A stretch of 64,000 nt of DNA from Murimonas intestini (GTDB taxonomy: Bacteria; Bacillota; Clostridia; Lachnospirales; Lachnospiraceae): positions 310,001 to 374,000 of the forward strand of contig NZ_JANKBI010000002.1 of assembly GCF_024622195.1 (NCBI RefSeq), in the 5' to 3' direction. The position numbers were made by a program, and so were the translations under genes. The first letter of the stretch is position 1, and each line of letters starts with the position of its first letter. Below, piece by piece: positions 9,352-19,473 of this stretch. The notes under the pieces are model-generated. The model saw only the letters and a program-made list of their open reading frames with translations, had not been told where the DNA came from and searched no databases.

Positions 9352-12300
9352 ATGAGCTTTTATTTGAAGGATATATTAGTAGAATATCAGGATCATCCCA
9401 TAGGCCTGGATGAGGCCGCGCCGCGTTTTTCGTGGATACTTGACGGGGATGAGAAGAATATCCGCCAGGAGGCCTGCCGGATACTTGTGGGCAGCCGGGA
9501 AGGAAAAAGCGACTGCTGGGATTCAGGAAAACTGGCTACGGCTGAGTCAAAGGGGATCCCTTATGCAGGGACAGACCTGCAGCCATGCACCAGATATTTT
9601 GTAAATGTGACTGTGTGGTGCAGGGGAGGCCAGGAGCAGACGGCAGCCACATTTTTTGAGACTGGCCTTATGGATCCTTCCATTGAAGCCTGGGAAGGGG
9701 CAAAATGGATCGCGGCGCCCAGATATACGGTGAATGCGGCCAACAGGGGTGTATTTATCCTGGAATCAGAATTCCGGCTGGGTGAGGGTTCCGGCAGGGC
9801 CGGCGTGGTATTTGGGGCCAATGACAGCCGTCTTCTGGATGAGTCAAAAAATGAATACAGGATTGCCGGGGAAAATTACATACGTTTTGAGATAAATATA
9901 GGGAAAGAGCAGCCGGTACTTGATATTTACAGGGTCGGCTACGCCAGTGAGGACAGGGCGGACGTGCCTTTTGCCAGTGTGCCGCTTGTAAATTTTGAGG
10001 GTGAAGAAAAGCGCCCGCTGATCACTGATGATAATAAATACGGATTTCACACACTGCGTATTGAGATAGATGGGAATAATTCTTTTACTTATCTGGATGG
10101 TGTTTTAGTTGATGCTGCTGTTCAAAAGGATGCCTTCGGGACAAAGACGGTGGGACGTGTGCTGAATCCCAGAGGGCATAATGATGTCATCACATATCCC
10201 AGGCTGAACGAGATTGGATTTTTTGCAGGAGACAAAGACACAGCTTACTTTAAAAATCTTACTGTCAGAAATATGCGCAAGCCGTCAAATGTATTTATCC
10301 GGGAGACACCTGCGGGCGGTCTGTACGGCAGAAAAAGTATCTTTGAGGGCAGGATTGAAGTGCAGGACGGATGCTTTGTAATGAACGACGGACAGGTCAC
10401 GGCTGACCCGTCTGATACGTCGGTGCCCATGTTCAGAAGGTCTTTTGCGGTGGAAGGAGAGAGAAATCTAAAAAAAGCCAGGCTGTATATTACCTCCAGG
10501 GGCATCTATGAGTGTAAGGTGAACGGGGAAGTCCTGAATGGGAACCTTCTCGCTCCGGGGCTGACCCAGTATGACAAGAGGATAAATTACCAGACATACG
10601 ATATCACAGGAAAAATAAAAGATGGAGATAATGCCATCGGTGTCACAGTAAGCTCCGGCTGGTGGAGTGATGCACAGACATTTGTGGTGAAGAATTATAA
10701 TTATTTCGGGGATAAGGAGGCACTCCTGGCAAAACTTGTTTTGGAATATGAGGACGGCACGCGCCGGACAGTCGTATCAGATGACAGGGAATGGAAGTAT
10801 TACGGGGAAGGGCCTTATGTATATGCCGGACTGTTTAACGGGGAGATCTATGATGCCAGAAAGGCAGATATCTATGAACAGTATTCGGTCCCCGGCTACG
10901 ACGACAGCAGCTGGGAAGCGCCGGTGATCTATAAGCCTGTCATGATTGAAAGCATCAGGACTATGCCGGAAGGCTTTGGAAGGGCATGGCCTGCTGTAAA
11001 TGAAGGGGAGCCTCTGCTGATTGGAGGCTATGACGCCCCTGTGGCTGTGGTGGACAGGCGTGCTGCAAAGACAAGGACAGAAGTCTTAAACGGGGTCTAT
11101 ATCTATGACCTGGAGCAGGAGATGGCAGGCGTGCCCAGCATCACATTCAGGGAAAAGGCAGGAACTGTGATCACCCTGCGCTATGCGGAGGTGCTCTATC
11201 CTGACATGCCTGAATATGCGGGAAATGAAGGCAGGATGATGCTGGAAAATTACAGGGATGCAGCCAGCACTGATGTATATATATGTCAGGGCAGGGAGGG
11301 CGGAGAAATATACCAGCCGCGTTTTACATTCCATGGATACCGCTATATCGAGATCAGCGGAGCCTTAAATCCGCCAAAGCCTGACGAAGTTGTGAGCCTG
11401 CAGTATTCCTCCATACAGGATTTTGAGGGCAGCTTCGACTCATCCAGCAGTCTGCTGAACCGGTTCACACAGAATGTTAAATGGTCGCAGCTCTGCAATT
11501 TTATCAGTATACCCACAGACTGCCCTCAGAGGAATGAACGCATGGGATGGGCAGGGGATACGCATGTTTTCTGTCACACAGCGCTGAACAACAGTAATCT
11601 GAAAGGTTTCTATGAGCGAAATCTGACAGCGATGGCTGACCTGCAGGAGGAGAGCGGACAGTTCCCGGAGATAGCTCCTGTAGGAGGGGGCTTTGGAGGC
11701 ATTACTTGTGAATGCGCTTCCATATTTATGACTTATGAGCTCTACAGCCAGTATGGGGATATAAGGACTGTGGAAAAATATTATCCGGGCCTTGTAAAGT
11801 ACATGGACTACATGGAAGGACAGGGACTTCCGGGGGAGGCGCCTGTAAGCACGATAGGGCCCCTGGGTGACTGGCTGGCGCCCCAGGAGACGGACATGCA
11901 GCTTTTGTGGAATGCGTTCTATTACAGAGAAGCTGACCTGATGTCCAGGCTTGCAGCCATTCTGGGCAAAACGGAAGACCAGGAGAAGTACAGCCATCTG
12001 GCGCAGAAGATCCGCAGGTTCTGGAATGATACGTTTGTGGATAAAGAGACAGGCAAAACTATCACAATGGATAAAAAAATATGTGACACACAGTGCTCCT
12101 ATGCGCTTTCTATAGAATACGGAGTGATGGAGGATGTAAAGCGGGCCGGTGAGCATCTGGCACGCAAGGCAGAGGAGCTAAACTATACGGTTGGTACGGG
12201 ATTTTTTGGCACAGGGCTTTTAAACAGGGCTCTCACCCGGCTGGGATATGAAAAGGCGGCATACAGGCTCATGCTTCAGGAAGGATTTCCGTCATGGCTC

Positions 12301-12702
12301 TACCCGGTGACCCAGGGGGCGACTACCATCTGGGAGCATTGGGATTCCTATACAAAAGAGAAGGGGTTCGGAGGGCAGAATGCCATGAACTCTTTTAACC
12401 ACTACTCCCTGGGAAGTGTGCTTTCCTGGCTGTATGAGACAGTGCTTGGAATTGTGAGGGAGGATGAGCATCCGGGCTACACTCATTTTACGTTAAAGCC
12501 TGTAACAGGAGATCTGGAATACGCAAAAGGGAGTGTATCCAGCCCATATGGCACCATCAGCAGCGGATGGAAAAAAGAAAATGATATTCTTGTATATACA
12601 TGCAGGATACCGGCCAATACAGGAGCCACATTAATACTGCCTGACGGAAGTGTGCAGGAGCTGGGATCTGGCGAATATGAGTTCAGGAGGAATTGGAAAT
12701 GA
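9352..12702 (+). CDS. GH78 alpha-L-rhamnosidase
   Basis: This large cytosolic enzyme (1116 residues, no signal peptide) is expected to release terminal alpha-L-rhamnose. The ATG at 9352 follows an aggagg site; an in-frame ATG at 9289 has none. Order: a beta-sandwich N-terminus, an extra segment (about 110-310) with a lectin or laminin-G look (FHTLRIEIDGNNSFTYLDG), the Bac_rhamnosid_N domain (about 380-540, ending near SSGWWSD), and the (alpha/alpha)6 catalytic barrel with E729-R-M-G-W-A-G-D736, the family's signature acidic motif. The C-terminal beta domain is present. The stop overlaps the next gene's start (ATGA). A related specificity cannot be excluded. Confidence 0.9.
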   Translation: MSFYLKDILVEYQDHPIGLDEAAPRFSWILDGDEKNIRQEACRILVGSREGKSDCWDSGKLATAESKGIPYAGTDLQPCTRYFVNVTVWCRGGQEQTAATFFETGLMDPSIEAWEGAKWIAAPRYTVNAANRGVFILESEFRLGEGSGRAGVVFGANDSRLLDESKNEYRIAGENYIRFEINIGKEQPVLDIYRVGYASEDRADVPFASVPLVNFEGEEKRPLITDDNKYGFHTLRIEIDGNNSFTYLDGVLVDAAVQKDAFGTKTVGRVLNPRGHNDVITYPRLNEIGFFAGDKDTAYFKNLTVRNMRKPSNVFIRETPAGGLYGRKSIFEGRIEVQDGCFVMNDGQVTADPSDTSVPMFRRSFAVEGERNLKKARLYITSRGIYECKVNGEVLNGNLLAPGLTQYDKRINYQTYDITGKIKDGDNAIGVTVSSGWWSDAQTFVVKNYNYFGDKEALLAKLVLEYEDGTRRTVVSDDREWKYYGEGPYVYAGLFNGEIYDARKADIYEQYSVPGYDDSSWEAPVIYKPVMIESIRTMPEGFGRAWPAVNEGEPLLIGGYDAPVAVVDRRAAKTRTEVLNGVYIYDLEQEMAGVPSITFREKAGTVITLRYAEVLYPDMPEYAGNEGRMMLENYRDAASTDVYICQGREGGEIYQPRFTFHGYRYIEISGALNPPKPDEVVSLQYSSIQDFEGSFDSSSSLLNRFTQNVKWSQLCNFISIPTDCPQRNERMGWAGDTHVFCHTALNNSNLKGFYERNLTAMADLQEESGQFPEIAPVGGGFGGITCECASIFMTYELYSQYGDIRTVEKYYPGLVKYMDYMEGQGLPGEAPVSTIGPLGDWLAPQETDMQLLWNAFYYREADLMSRLAAILGKTEDQEKYSHLAQKIRRFWNDTFVDKETGKTITMDKKICDTQCSYALSIEYGVMEDVKRAGEHLARKAEELNYTVGTGFFGTGLLNRALTRLGYEKAAYRLMLQEGFPSWLYPVTQGATTIWEHWDSYTKEKGFGGQNAMNSFNHYSLGSVLSWLYETVLGIVREDEHPGYTHFTLKPVTGDLEYAKGSVSSPYGTISSGWKKENDILVYTCRIPANTGATLILPDGSVQELGSGEYEFRRNWK

Positions 12703-14921
12703 AACAGAGAGATTTAGAGGCACTTTTAGCGGATATGACACTGAAGGAAAAGGCGGACCAGATGCTTCAGGTCGTGGGACAGATGATACTGTCGGAGGAT
12801 AAAAATGTAATCACAGGGCCTATGCAGGAGCTGGGGATCACAGAAGAAGATGTAAGGCTGGCAGGAAGTGTGCTGGGAAGCATGGGAGCGGCTGATATTA
12901 AGAAAATCCAGAAAAAGTATATGGAGGAGCAGCCTCATAAGATCCCGCTGATATTTATGCTGGACGTGATCAATGGCTACAGGACGGTATTTCCTATCCC
13001 TCTGGGGCAGGGAGCTACATTTGAGCCGGAGGTGTCAAAGAGGTGCGCTGCCGTGGCTGCCAAGGAAGCAGCTGTGTCAGGCGTCCAGGTCACTTTCGCT
13101 CCCATGGTGGACCTTGTCAGAGATGCCAGGTGGGGAAGAGTCATGGAGTCAACAGGGGAGGACCCCTATCTGAACAGCCAGTTCGCGAAAGCGATGGTGG
13201 AAGGCTTCCAGGGCAGTGATGTGAGCGAAAAGTATAAGGTGGGCGCCTGTGTAAAGCATTTTGCCGGATATGGCGGGGCAGTGGCTGGACGTGACTATAA
13301 TACTGTGGAGCTGTCAGAGCATACCTTCAGGGAATTCTACCTTCCGGCATATAAAGCGGGGATCGATGCGGGGGCAGAGCTTGTGATGACATCCTTTAAT
13401 ACAGTGAACGGGATCCCGGCATCCGGAAATAAATGGCTCATGAGGGATATACTGAGGGATGAGATGGGCTTTGACGGAGTGCTGATCTCTGACTTTGCAG
13501 CCATTAAAGAGACTATTGCCCACGGATATTCCAGTGATGAGGCAGATGCGGCCAAAAAAGCCATCGAGGCCGGGGTGGATATCGATATGATGACCAGCTG
13601 CTACAGCAAAAATCTGGTAAAGCTGGTAGAAGACGGCGAAGTTGATGAAAAGCTGGTGGATGAGTGTGTGATGCGCATCCTGAAGCTGAAAAATAAACTG
13701 GGGCTTTTTGAGAATCCATATAAGGATGCAGATGAAGAGGAAGAAAAGAAATTTATACTATGTAAAGAGCACAGGGCGCTCTCAAGAGAGGCGGCCGTGA
13801 AATCCTTCGTACTCCTGAAAAACGAGGATCAGGCGCTCCCGCTGAAAAAAGGCCTGAAGGTGGCATTTATCGGGCCGTACACAAATAACCACAATATTAT
13901 GGGGAGCTGGTCCCTCATCGGAAAACGGGAGGAGACAGTTACTATTGAGGAAGCAGCCAGAGAGGTGATGGATCCTGAAACGACTGTGTTTCGCCAGGGC
14001 TGCCCTGTGCTGGGAAATGATGTGCGTATCCACGCGTTTAACGGCAGTGAGCAGGAGGCAGAGGTGGAAGAGGCAGACCAGGAGAAGATGATGGAAGAGG
14101 CTCTCAGGGCGTCCGGAGAAGCTGATGTGGTAGTAATGCCCATAGGAGAACATTTCCTTCAGTCAGGTGAGGCCACAAGCCGTGCCATGATAGATATCCC
14201 TGAGGTACAGATGGAGCTTTTCCGCCGGATAACGGCAGTCAATGACAATGTTATAACAGTCCTCTTTAATGGAAGGCCTCTGGACTTAAGAGAGATCACC
14301 AGAAAGTCAAAAGCAGTGCTGGAAGTATGGATGCCTGGAACCGAGGGCGGACATGCTATTGTGGATGTGCTGACAGGAGCTGCATCTCCCTGCGGAAAGC
14401 TGCCCATGAGCTTTCCCTACTGTGTGGGGCAGGCGCCGGTCTTTTATAATGAATATTCCACAGGACGTCCCTATACAGAAGGGATAGAAGAGGTGGACAG
14501 GTTCCGTTCCAGATATCTGGATGTACCGAATAAGCCTCTGTATCCATTCGGATACGGACTGACATATACGGATTTTAGCTTATCGGAAATAACTCTGGAC
14601 AAGGAGAAGATGGAAGCTGATGGTGTCATAAAGGCATCTGCCATCCTGAAGAACACAGGCAGCGTCAGGGGGACAGAAGTAGTCCAGCTCTACATCAGGG
14701 ACCTGGCGGCCAGCATCGTGCGTCCGGTAAAGGAACTGAAGGGCTACAGGAAGGTCACACTGGAGCCGGGAGAGGAAAGAGAAGTTGTTTTTGAAATAAC
14801 AGAAAAGGACTTGCGTTTCCTGCTGCCTGACAATACCTGGGACAGTGAAAAGGGCAGCTTCAAAGTATATATTGGAACAGACAGCCAGACAGAGAATGGG
14901 GCTGGATTTGAATTGATTTAA
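12699..14921 (+). CDS. GH3 beta-glycosidase (beta-glucosidase type)
   Basis: This 740-residue enzyme removes a terminal beta-linked sugar from oligosaccharides. The ATG at 12699 has aggagg eight bases upstream and overlaps the rhamnosidase stop. The N-terminal barrel includes GRVMESTGEDPYL and KHFAGYG, with the nucleophile D265 in GVLISDFAAI. The second domain carries SGEATSR, like the acid/base region of BglX-type enzymes, and a fibronectin III-like domain ends the protein. There is no signal peptide, so it should work inside the cell after desulfation and rhamnose removal. The substrate sugar (glucose or xylose, for example) is not determined. Confidence 0.92.
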   Translation: MKQRDLEALLADMTLKEKADQMLQVVGQMILSEDKNVITGPMQELGITEEDVRLAGSVLGSMGAADIKKIQKKYMEEQPHKIPLIFMLDVINGYRTVFPIPLGQGATFEPEVSKRCAAVAAKEAAVSGVQVTFAPMVDLVRDARWGRVMESTGEDPYLNSQFAKAMVEGFQGSDVSEKYKVGACVKHFAGYGGAVAGRDYNTVELSEHTFREFYLPAYKAGIDAGAELVMTSFNTVNGIPASGNKWLMRDILRDEMGFDGVLISDFAAIKETIAHGYSSDEADAAKKAIEAGVDIDMMTSCYSKNLVKLVEDGEVDEKLVDECVMRILKLKNKLGLFENPYKDADEEEEKKFILCKEHRALSREAAVKSFVLLKNEDQALPLKKGLKVAFIGPYTNNHNIMGSWSLIGKREETVTIEEAAREVMDPETTVFRQGCPVLGNDVRIHAFNGSEQEAEVEEADQEKMMEEALRASGEADVVVMPIGEHFLQSGEATSRAMIDIPEVQMELFRRITAVNDNVITVLFNGRPLDLREITRKSKAVLEVWMPGTEGGHAIVDVLTGAASPCGKLPMSFPYCVGQAPVFYNEYSTGRPYTEGIEEVDRFRSRYLDVPNKPLYPFGYGLTYTDFSLSEITLDKEKMEADGVIKASAILKNTGSVRGTEVVQLYIRDLAASIVRPVKELKGYRKVTLEPGEEREVVFEITEKDLRFLLPDNTWDSEKGSFKVYIGTDSQTENGAGFELI

Positions 14922-14937
14922 TTCTTAAAGGTATTAG

Positions 14938-14990
14938 CTTCAGCCGGGGCGGGCCCTTTTATTTCCCAAAGGGAGCAGCCCCGGCTGAAG
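14938..14990. terminator. Hairpin between convergent glycan loci
   Basis: A perfect 13-base inverted repeat (cttcagccggggc at 14938-14950, gccccggctgaag at 14978-14990) lies between the GH3 stop and the - strand response regulator stop. The 27-base loop can pair further (gggccctttt with the later aaaggga). The run of T on either side is short, so it may act as a bidirectional terminator or as 3'-end protection. Confidence 0.7.
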
Positions 14991-15029
14991 TTTCTGAAGA
15001 TATGCTGTAACGGTTCAATGCTTTCACAG

Positions 15030-15803
15030 TTACTGGAACGGTTTCTGCCGGTACTGTGTCAAAGTAAGGCCGCTGTAATTTTTAAATGAAGTGCAAAAAT
15101 ATGCAGGATTATTTATAAATCCTGTTTTCTGGCAGAGCTCAGTCAGCTTGATATCAGGATTCTGTGATATCAGTTCTTTCGCATACTGCATACGCTGGTC
15201 AGTCAGATAATTTGAAAATTTCTTCCCTGTTTTTTTCTGAAACAGTTTCCCTAGATAATTCTCATTCATATACAATTTATTATGGGCGATCCATTTCAGG
15301 CTCAGGTCAGGATTGGACAGCTCCTCATTAATAATAAGCTTTACTTTCTCTATAGGATCCTGCGGGGAGATTTGGGCGGGGACACTGGGGGAGGCGCCGG
15401 TAAAAGGACGGCGCCTCCTTTGCTCCGTATACAAGTCCGCGGCAATTTCTTTCAGGGCCTGGATGATCTGGGATTCATCTGTGGGTTTGAGGAGATAATG
15501 CCTCACTCCGTAGTGCATGGCGGATTTGGCATATTCAAATTCTCCATAGCCTGTGAGCAGGATAAAGCGTACAGAGAATCCGGCATTAGCACATGCGCGT
15601 ATCAGTTCAATGCCGCCCATCAGAGGCATACGGATGTCTGTTATAACAATATCCACAGGACAAGTACTTATATATTCAAGAGCTTTCTGGCCGTTTTCGG
15701 CGCAGCATACCAGCTCCATATCCAATTCATCCCATGAGATCAATGTAGAGATCCCTGTCCTTATGATCTGTTCATCATCTGCTAATAAAACTTTTATTGA
15801 CAT
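15030..15803 (-). CDS. YesN-like response regulator, short AraC type
   Basis: This 257-residue regulator has a receiver domain with D56 in VITDIRMP and a C-terminal pair of AraC helix-turn-helix motifs (YLGKLFQKKTGKKFSNYL, then SFKNYSGLTLTQYRQ). The ATG at 15801-15803 (read on the - strand) has the site ggaaggagg just upstream; a longer frame to 15842 lacks one. It overlaps the end of the kinase gene by 10 bases. It lacks the long middle region of the YesN regulator at 1218. It probably controls the divergent importer and GH95 gene. Confidence 0.92.
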   Translation of the reverse strand: MSIKVLLADDEQIIRTGISTLISWDELDMELVCCAENGQKALEYISTCPVDIVITDIRMPLMGGIELIRACANAGFSVRFILLTGYGEFEYAKSAMHYGVRHYLLKPTDESQIIQALKEIAADLYTEQRRRRPFTGASPSVPAQISPQDPIEKVKLIINEELSNPDLSLKWIAHNKLYMNENYLGKLFQKKTGKKFSNYLTDQRMQYAKELISQNPDIKLTELCQKTGFINNPAYFCTSFKNYSGLTLTQYRQKPFQ

Positions 15804-17548
15804 TGGAAGCCTCCTTCCAGAGGGATCAGTATTGTGATGCATGTTCCTCCCTGCTCATCTGTAGTTATCTGCAGCGGCTCATCCATAGAATACAGGAGCT
15901 TCAGGCGGTCGCTGACATTTTTAAGACCGACACCGCTGCCCCGGGGTTTTAACTGGCCTGACAATATAAGAGGGACAGTTTCGGGCAGAATGCCGGGACC
16001 GTTGTCCAGGATGCGGATACGGCAGCAGTCAGGCTTATAGGGCTTCACCTCCAGCAGGATCTCGCATGTCTTATCCATATTCTCCAGAGCATATTTTATA
16101 GAATTTTCTATAAGGGGCTGAAGTATCAGTTTTGGGACGGGCAGGGAGAGCATTTTGTCATCAATGGAGTTGGAAAAGTGAAGACGTTCTCCATAGCGTA
16201 TCTGCTGGATCGACAGATAATTCTCCAGCAGCTTCAGCTCATCCCCAAGTGTATATCCCTCATTCCCGGCGCTCATAGTCTGGCGCATCAGGGCGGCCAG
16301 CGACTGGACTATAGTGGATATATCCTTCTGGCCAGCCAGCTTTGCCAGCCAGTTGACTGAGTCAAGTGTATTGTAGAGAAAGTGCGGATCTATCTGGGCC
16401 TGAAGTGCTCTCAGCTGTGCATCCTTGTTCAGGAGCTTTACCGCATAATTTTCAGTGATAAGCGTATCAAGCTGGTCTGTCATCTGAATAAAATGAAGGC
16501 AGATTGAGCGCAGCTCATCATCCGCAGTGCTGTCTAGAAGTTCATCCTCCCGGATCTGAAAGTTCCCTGATGCCACAGAGTCCATTTCCCTGGAAAGATG
16601 GAAGAGGGGAAGGGTGATACGGCGTGACAGGCAGAAGCTTGTGAGGATGCACAGAAAAATCAAAAATATAAATATGAGTATAAGGCTTACTGTTATTGTG
16701 ACGATCCGTCCCAGTATCTCTGATTTTGGAAGAAGGAGGCAGTAGCTCCAGCCAGCGACAGAAGAGGGCTGGGTAGTCACAAAATAGGCGGTGTCATTAA
16801 AATCCTGGTAGATGGAACTGCCCACTGAGGTGACAGTATTCAGTTCTTCTGCGTTCCCGGGCCTGTAGAGTATTTCTCCGGAGGGTCCTGTAATAAAAAA
16901 GAAACTCTTATAATAATTCTTTGAGAAATTTTCCAGATCTGTCAGAACATCCACATCTATGTAAAAGGACAGGATCCCCAGAGGCTCATATGTAAAATTA
17001 TTATTTATAGTCTGAATCAGCCGTGACATGACAAGCTGCCCGGATGACTGGCCGGAGGGGGATATCTCCCACACGCAGCGGCCTTTTTCTCTGATAATGT
17101 GCTGCAGTTCCTCATATGTCTGACCGGGCTTTGTGATCCTGCCTGAAGCGGAGGAGAGAAACTGGTTTCCGGGAGTTATAATATCAGCATGGTCCATATA
17201 GTCAAGTGAGGAAGCAGAGAGGAAAAGCTTCTCATTAAGCCTGTTCTTTATCATCAGCAGCTCATAGGAATCTTTCGTGGAAGAGAGGTTCACCAGATTA
17301 TCCTGGACAGCAGAGTCAAAGATCAGGTTCAGGGAATATCCCGCCAGCTGAGAGAGGGAATCATCCAGCTGCCTTGTATAGAGGTCCAGGGTTTTGGAAG
17401 TCATAGTGACAGTCTGATGGGAAAAATCTTTATATATAAAGAGCAGGGCGCTGAAAATGGTGATTCCGATGAGTGATAATGAGGATATCAGAAAAAGCAG
17501 AAGTTTTTTTCTGATAGGCTGGTTCATGTAATGTCTGATCAGATGCAT
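15794..17548 (-). CDS. YesM-like sensor histidine kinase
   Basis: This 584-residue kinase has two membrane segments flanking a sensor domain of about 270 residues outside the cell (first segment about 14-36, second about 285-305). A HAMP region follows, then the His_kinase block LQAQIDPHFLYNTLDSVNW with the phospho-accepting His, and an ATPase domain with PLIENSIKYAL and DNGPGI. It is divergent from the MalFGE-type importer at 17725, across a 176-base gap that must hold both promoters. It is the partner of the overlapping response regulator. The signal is unknown, presumably a sugar handled by that importer. Confidence 0.93.
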   Translation of the reverse strand: MHLIRHYMNQPIRKKLLLFLISSLSLIGITIFSALLFIYKDFSHQTVTMTSKTLDLYTRQLDDSLSQLAGYSLNLIFDSAVQDNLVNLSSTKDSYELLMIKNRLNEKLFLSASSLDYMDHADIITPGNQFLSSASGRITKPGQTYEELQHIIREKGRCVWEISPSGQSSGQLVMSRLIQTINNNFTYEPLGILSFYIDVDVLTDLENFSKNYYKSFFFITGPSGEILYRPGNAEELNTVTSVGSSIYQDFNDTAYFVTTQPSSVAGWSYCLLLPKSEILGRIVTITVSLILIFIFLIFLCILTSFCLSRRITLPLFHLSREMDSVASGNFQIREDELLDSTADDELRSICLHFIQMTDQLDTLITENYAVKLLNKDAQLRALQAQIDPHFLYNTLDSVNWLAKLAGQKDISTIVQSLAALMRQTMSAGNEGYTLGDELKLLENYLSIQQIRYGERLHFSNSIDDKMLSLPVPKLILQPLIENSIKYALENMDKTCEILLEVKPYKPDCCRIRILDNGPGILPETVPLILSGQLKPRGSGVGLKNVSDRLKLLYSMDEPLQITTDEQGGTCITILIPLEGGFQCQ

Positions 17549-17660
17549 AGTCTTTCCTTTCCAAAATTAATCTAAAAATATTATAAAATAAATATTCTGA
17601 AATAAAAAGGACTTGCGGAGAAAAAACAATTTTTTTGAAAGTGCAGAGCGTTTTTTTGAA

Positions 17661-17689
17661 TTGTTATTTCCAGCTGTATTTCATATAAT
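17661..17689 (+). promoter_or_regulatory. Probable sigma-A promoter of the second importer operon
   Basis: TTGTTA at 17661-17666 and TATAAT at 17684-17689, separated by 17 bases, lie 35 bases before the permease start at 17725. The -10 is a perfect match and the -35 matches four of six, which fits a promoter that needs an activator such as the linked AraC regulator. Confidence 0.6.
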
Positions 17690-17724
17690 CACCATATCGG
17701 CCGAAGAAAGAAAAGGAGGAAAAA

Positions 17725-18624
17725 ATGGGGAAAAAGAAATTGAAGGACAGAAGCCTTCCGTATTTGATGATCCTGCCGTCGGTGATCCTGCTGCTTGGTA
17801 TTTTTGGATATCCCATCCTGAAAGTATTTATGCTGAGCCTTCAGAATTACAATTATGCGGATTATGCGAATAAAGGGTTTGCGGGCCTTGAAAATTTCAG
17901 GAAAATATTTACAGAGGATACAGTCATTAAAGAAAGCCTTGTTTTCTCACTGAAATGGGTAGTTTCAGAGGTAGGGCTGCAGCTGGTATTCGGAATGATA
18001 CTGGCGCTTATCCTGAACGCCAGATTTAAGGGCAGGGGAGCAGTCAGGGCGCTGGCTCTGATCCCATGGGCAGTATCAGGAGTGCTGACTACCATGCTGT
18101 GGATGCTGATCTTGAACCAGAGCATCGGGCTTGTAAACCAGCTTCTGATCAGGTTTGGAAGCATGCCGGGCGAAGTACCGGCCTGGCTGGCAAATACAGG
18201 ACTGATATTTCCCTCCATCGTAGTGATAGAATTGTGGAGAGGGATTCCGTTTTTCGCTATAACACTGCTGGCAGCTATGCAGGGAATACCGTCTGATGTA
18301 TACGAAGCCTGTGATATAGACGGAGCGGGAAAAACTGCCAGGTTCCGTTACATAACACTGCCCTATCTGAAGGAGACGATCGTCCTGACGACACTTTTAC
18401 GAGCCATATGGGAATTTAATTCAACTGATATGATCTTTACACTGACAAACGGAGGACCGGTAAATATGACAACAACACTGCCGATATATATGCTGAAAAC
18501 AGCAGTGGTGAGCGGAAATTACGGTTATGGTTCCGCACTGGGGGTCATTGCATTTGTAATCCTGCTGGTATTCGCGGTTCTGTATATGAAGGCCAGCAGA
18601 TTCGGAGGGGAAGACAATGAATAA
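17725..18624 (+). CDS. Sugar ABC transporter permease, MalF/UgpA type
   Basis: This 299-residue membrane subunit has about six hydrophobic segments and the EAA loop YEACDIDGAGKTARFRYITLP. The sequence TNGGPVNMTTTLPIY near the end is characteristic of MalF/UgpA-type permeases. A strong aaaaggagg site precedes the ATG. The next permease overlaps by 8 bases. It belongs with the permease and binding protein downstream and is a different type from the LplB/LplC pair of the first locus. Confidence 0.93.
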   Translation: MGKKKLKDRSLPYLMILPSVILLLGIFGYPILKVFMLSLQNYNYADYANKGFAGLENFRKIFTEDTVIKESLVFSLKWVVSEVGLQLVFGMILALILNARFKGRGAVRALALIPWAVSGVLTTMLWMLILNQSIGLVNQLLIRFGSMPGEVPAWLANTGLIFPSIVVIELWRGIPFFAITLLAAMQGIPSDVYEACDIDGAGKTARFRYITLPYLKETIVLTTLLRAIWEFNSTDMIFTLTNGGPVNMTTTLPIYMLKTAVVSGNYGYGSALGVIAFVILLVFAVLYMKASRFGGEDNE

Positions 18625-19456
18625 GAGACGAAAAATAATAGAAAAAATATTTCTGATCTATCTTCCGCTTACAGTCATGATGCTCTTTGTGCTGATACCT
18701 TTTGTCTGGGCGCTTGTCACCTCCTTCAAGACACCGGAGGCTATCACAGGCACAGAGATATCACTGCTGCCCCATCCGGCTGTATTTGATAATTATATCA
18801 AAGTGTGGAAGACGAATAAGTTTTCAACGTATTTTATAAACAGCCTGCTGGTCTGCACGGCGGCCCTTATCGTGATCGTGCTGTGCTCAGTGTTAAACGG
18901 CTACGCTCTGGCCAGGTTTAATTTTAAAGGCAAGAAGCTGTTTATGCTCCTGCTGATCGGAACACAGCTGATGCCTGTGATCATCCTGATCATTCCGCTT
19001 TTTGTTATATTTAAGCAGATAGGACTGATCAATACAAGATGGTCACTGATCGTATTTTATATTGCCATGCAGATACCTTTTAATTCCATATTGATGAAGG
19101 GATTTGTATCAGGGATACCAGTATCCATTGAGGAAGCTGCATGGGTGGACGGGGCGGGAAGAGTGAAGACAATGCTCTTGGTAGTATTCCCCAGCCTCCT
19201 GCCGGGTATCGTGGCAACAGGCGCCTTTGCGTTTGTAAGCTGCTGGAATGAATTTATGATATCATTTTCTTTTATTACGTCACAGGATCTGTTTACGATC
19301 CCTGTCGCACTAAAATACATGATAGGTGAATACACGATTGATTATGGTTCACTTGCGGCAGGAAGTATTATTGCACTTATTCCCCCTGTATGTCTCTTTG
19401 CCTATATTCAGAAATATCTGATCAGCGGCCTGGGAGCAGGGGCAGTCAAAGGTTAA
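18617..19456 (+). CDS. Sugar ABC transporter permease, MalG/UgpE type
   Basis: This 279-residue partner permease has the EAA loop EEAAWVDGAGRVKTMLLVVFP and the family-typical C-terminus GLGAGAVKG. It overlaps the upstream permease and is followed 17 bases later by the binding-lipoprotein gene. As with the first locus, no ATPase is encoded nearby. Confidence 0.93.
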   Translation: MNKRRKIIEKIFLIYLPLTVMMLFVLIPFVWALVTSFKTPEAITGTEISLLPHPAVFDNYIKVWKTNKFSTYFINSLLVCTAALIVIVLCSVLNGYALARFNFKGKKLFMLLLIGTQLMPVIILIIPLFVIFKQIGLINTRWSLIVFYIAMQIPFNSILMKGFVSGIPVSIEEAAWVDGAGRVKTMLLVVFPSLLPGIVATGAFAFVSCWNEFMISFSFITSQDLFTIPVALKYMIGEYTIDYGSLAAGSIIALIPPVCLFAYIQKYLISGLGAGAVKG

Positions 19457-19473
19457 AGAAAGGATGGAGAAAA

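Noticed and set aside
11440..12156. 238-codon antisense frame within the GH78 gene
   Set aside because: It shadows a clear glycosidase frame; no ribosome site or recognisable domain, and codon use is that of a complement strand.
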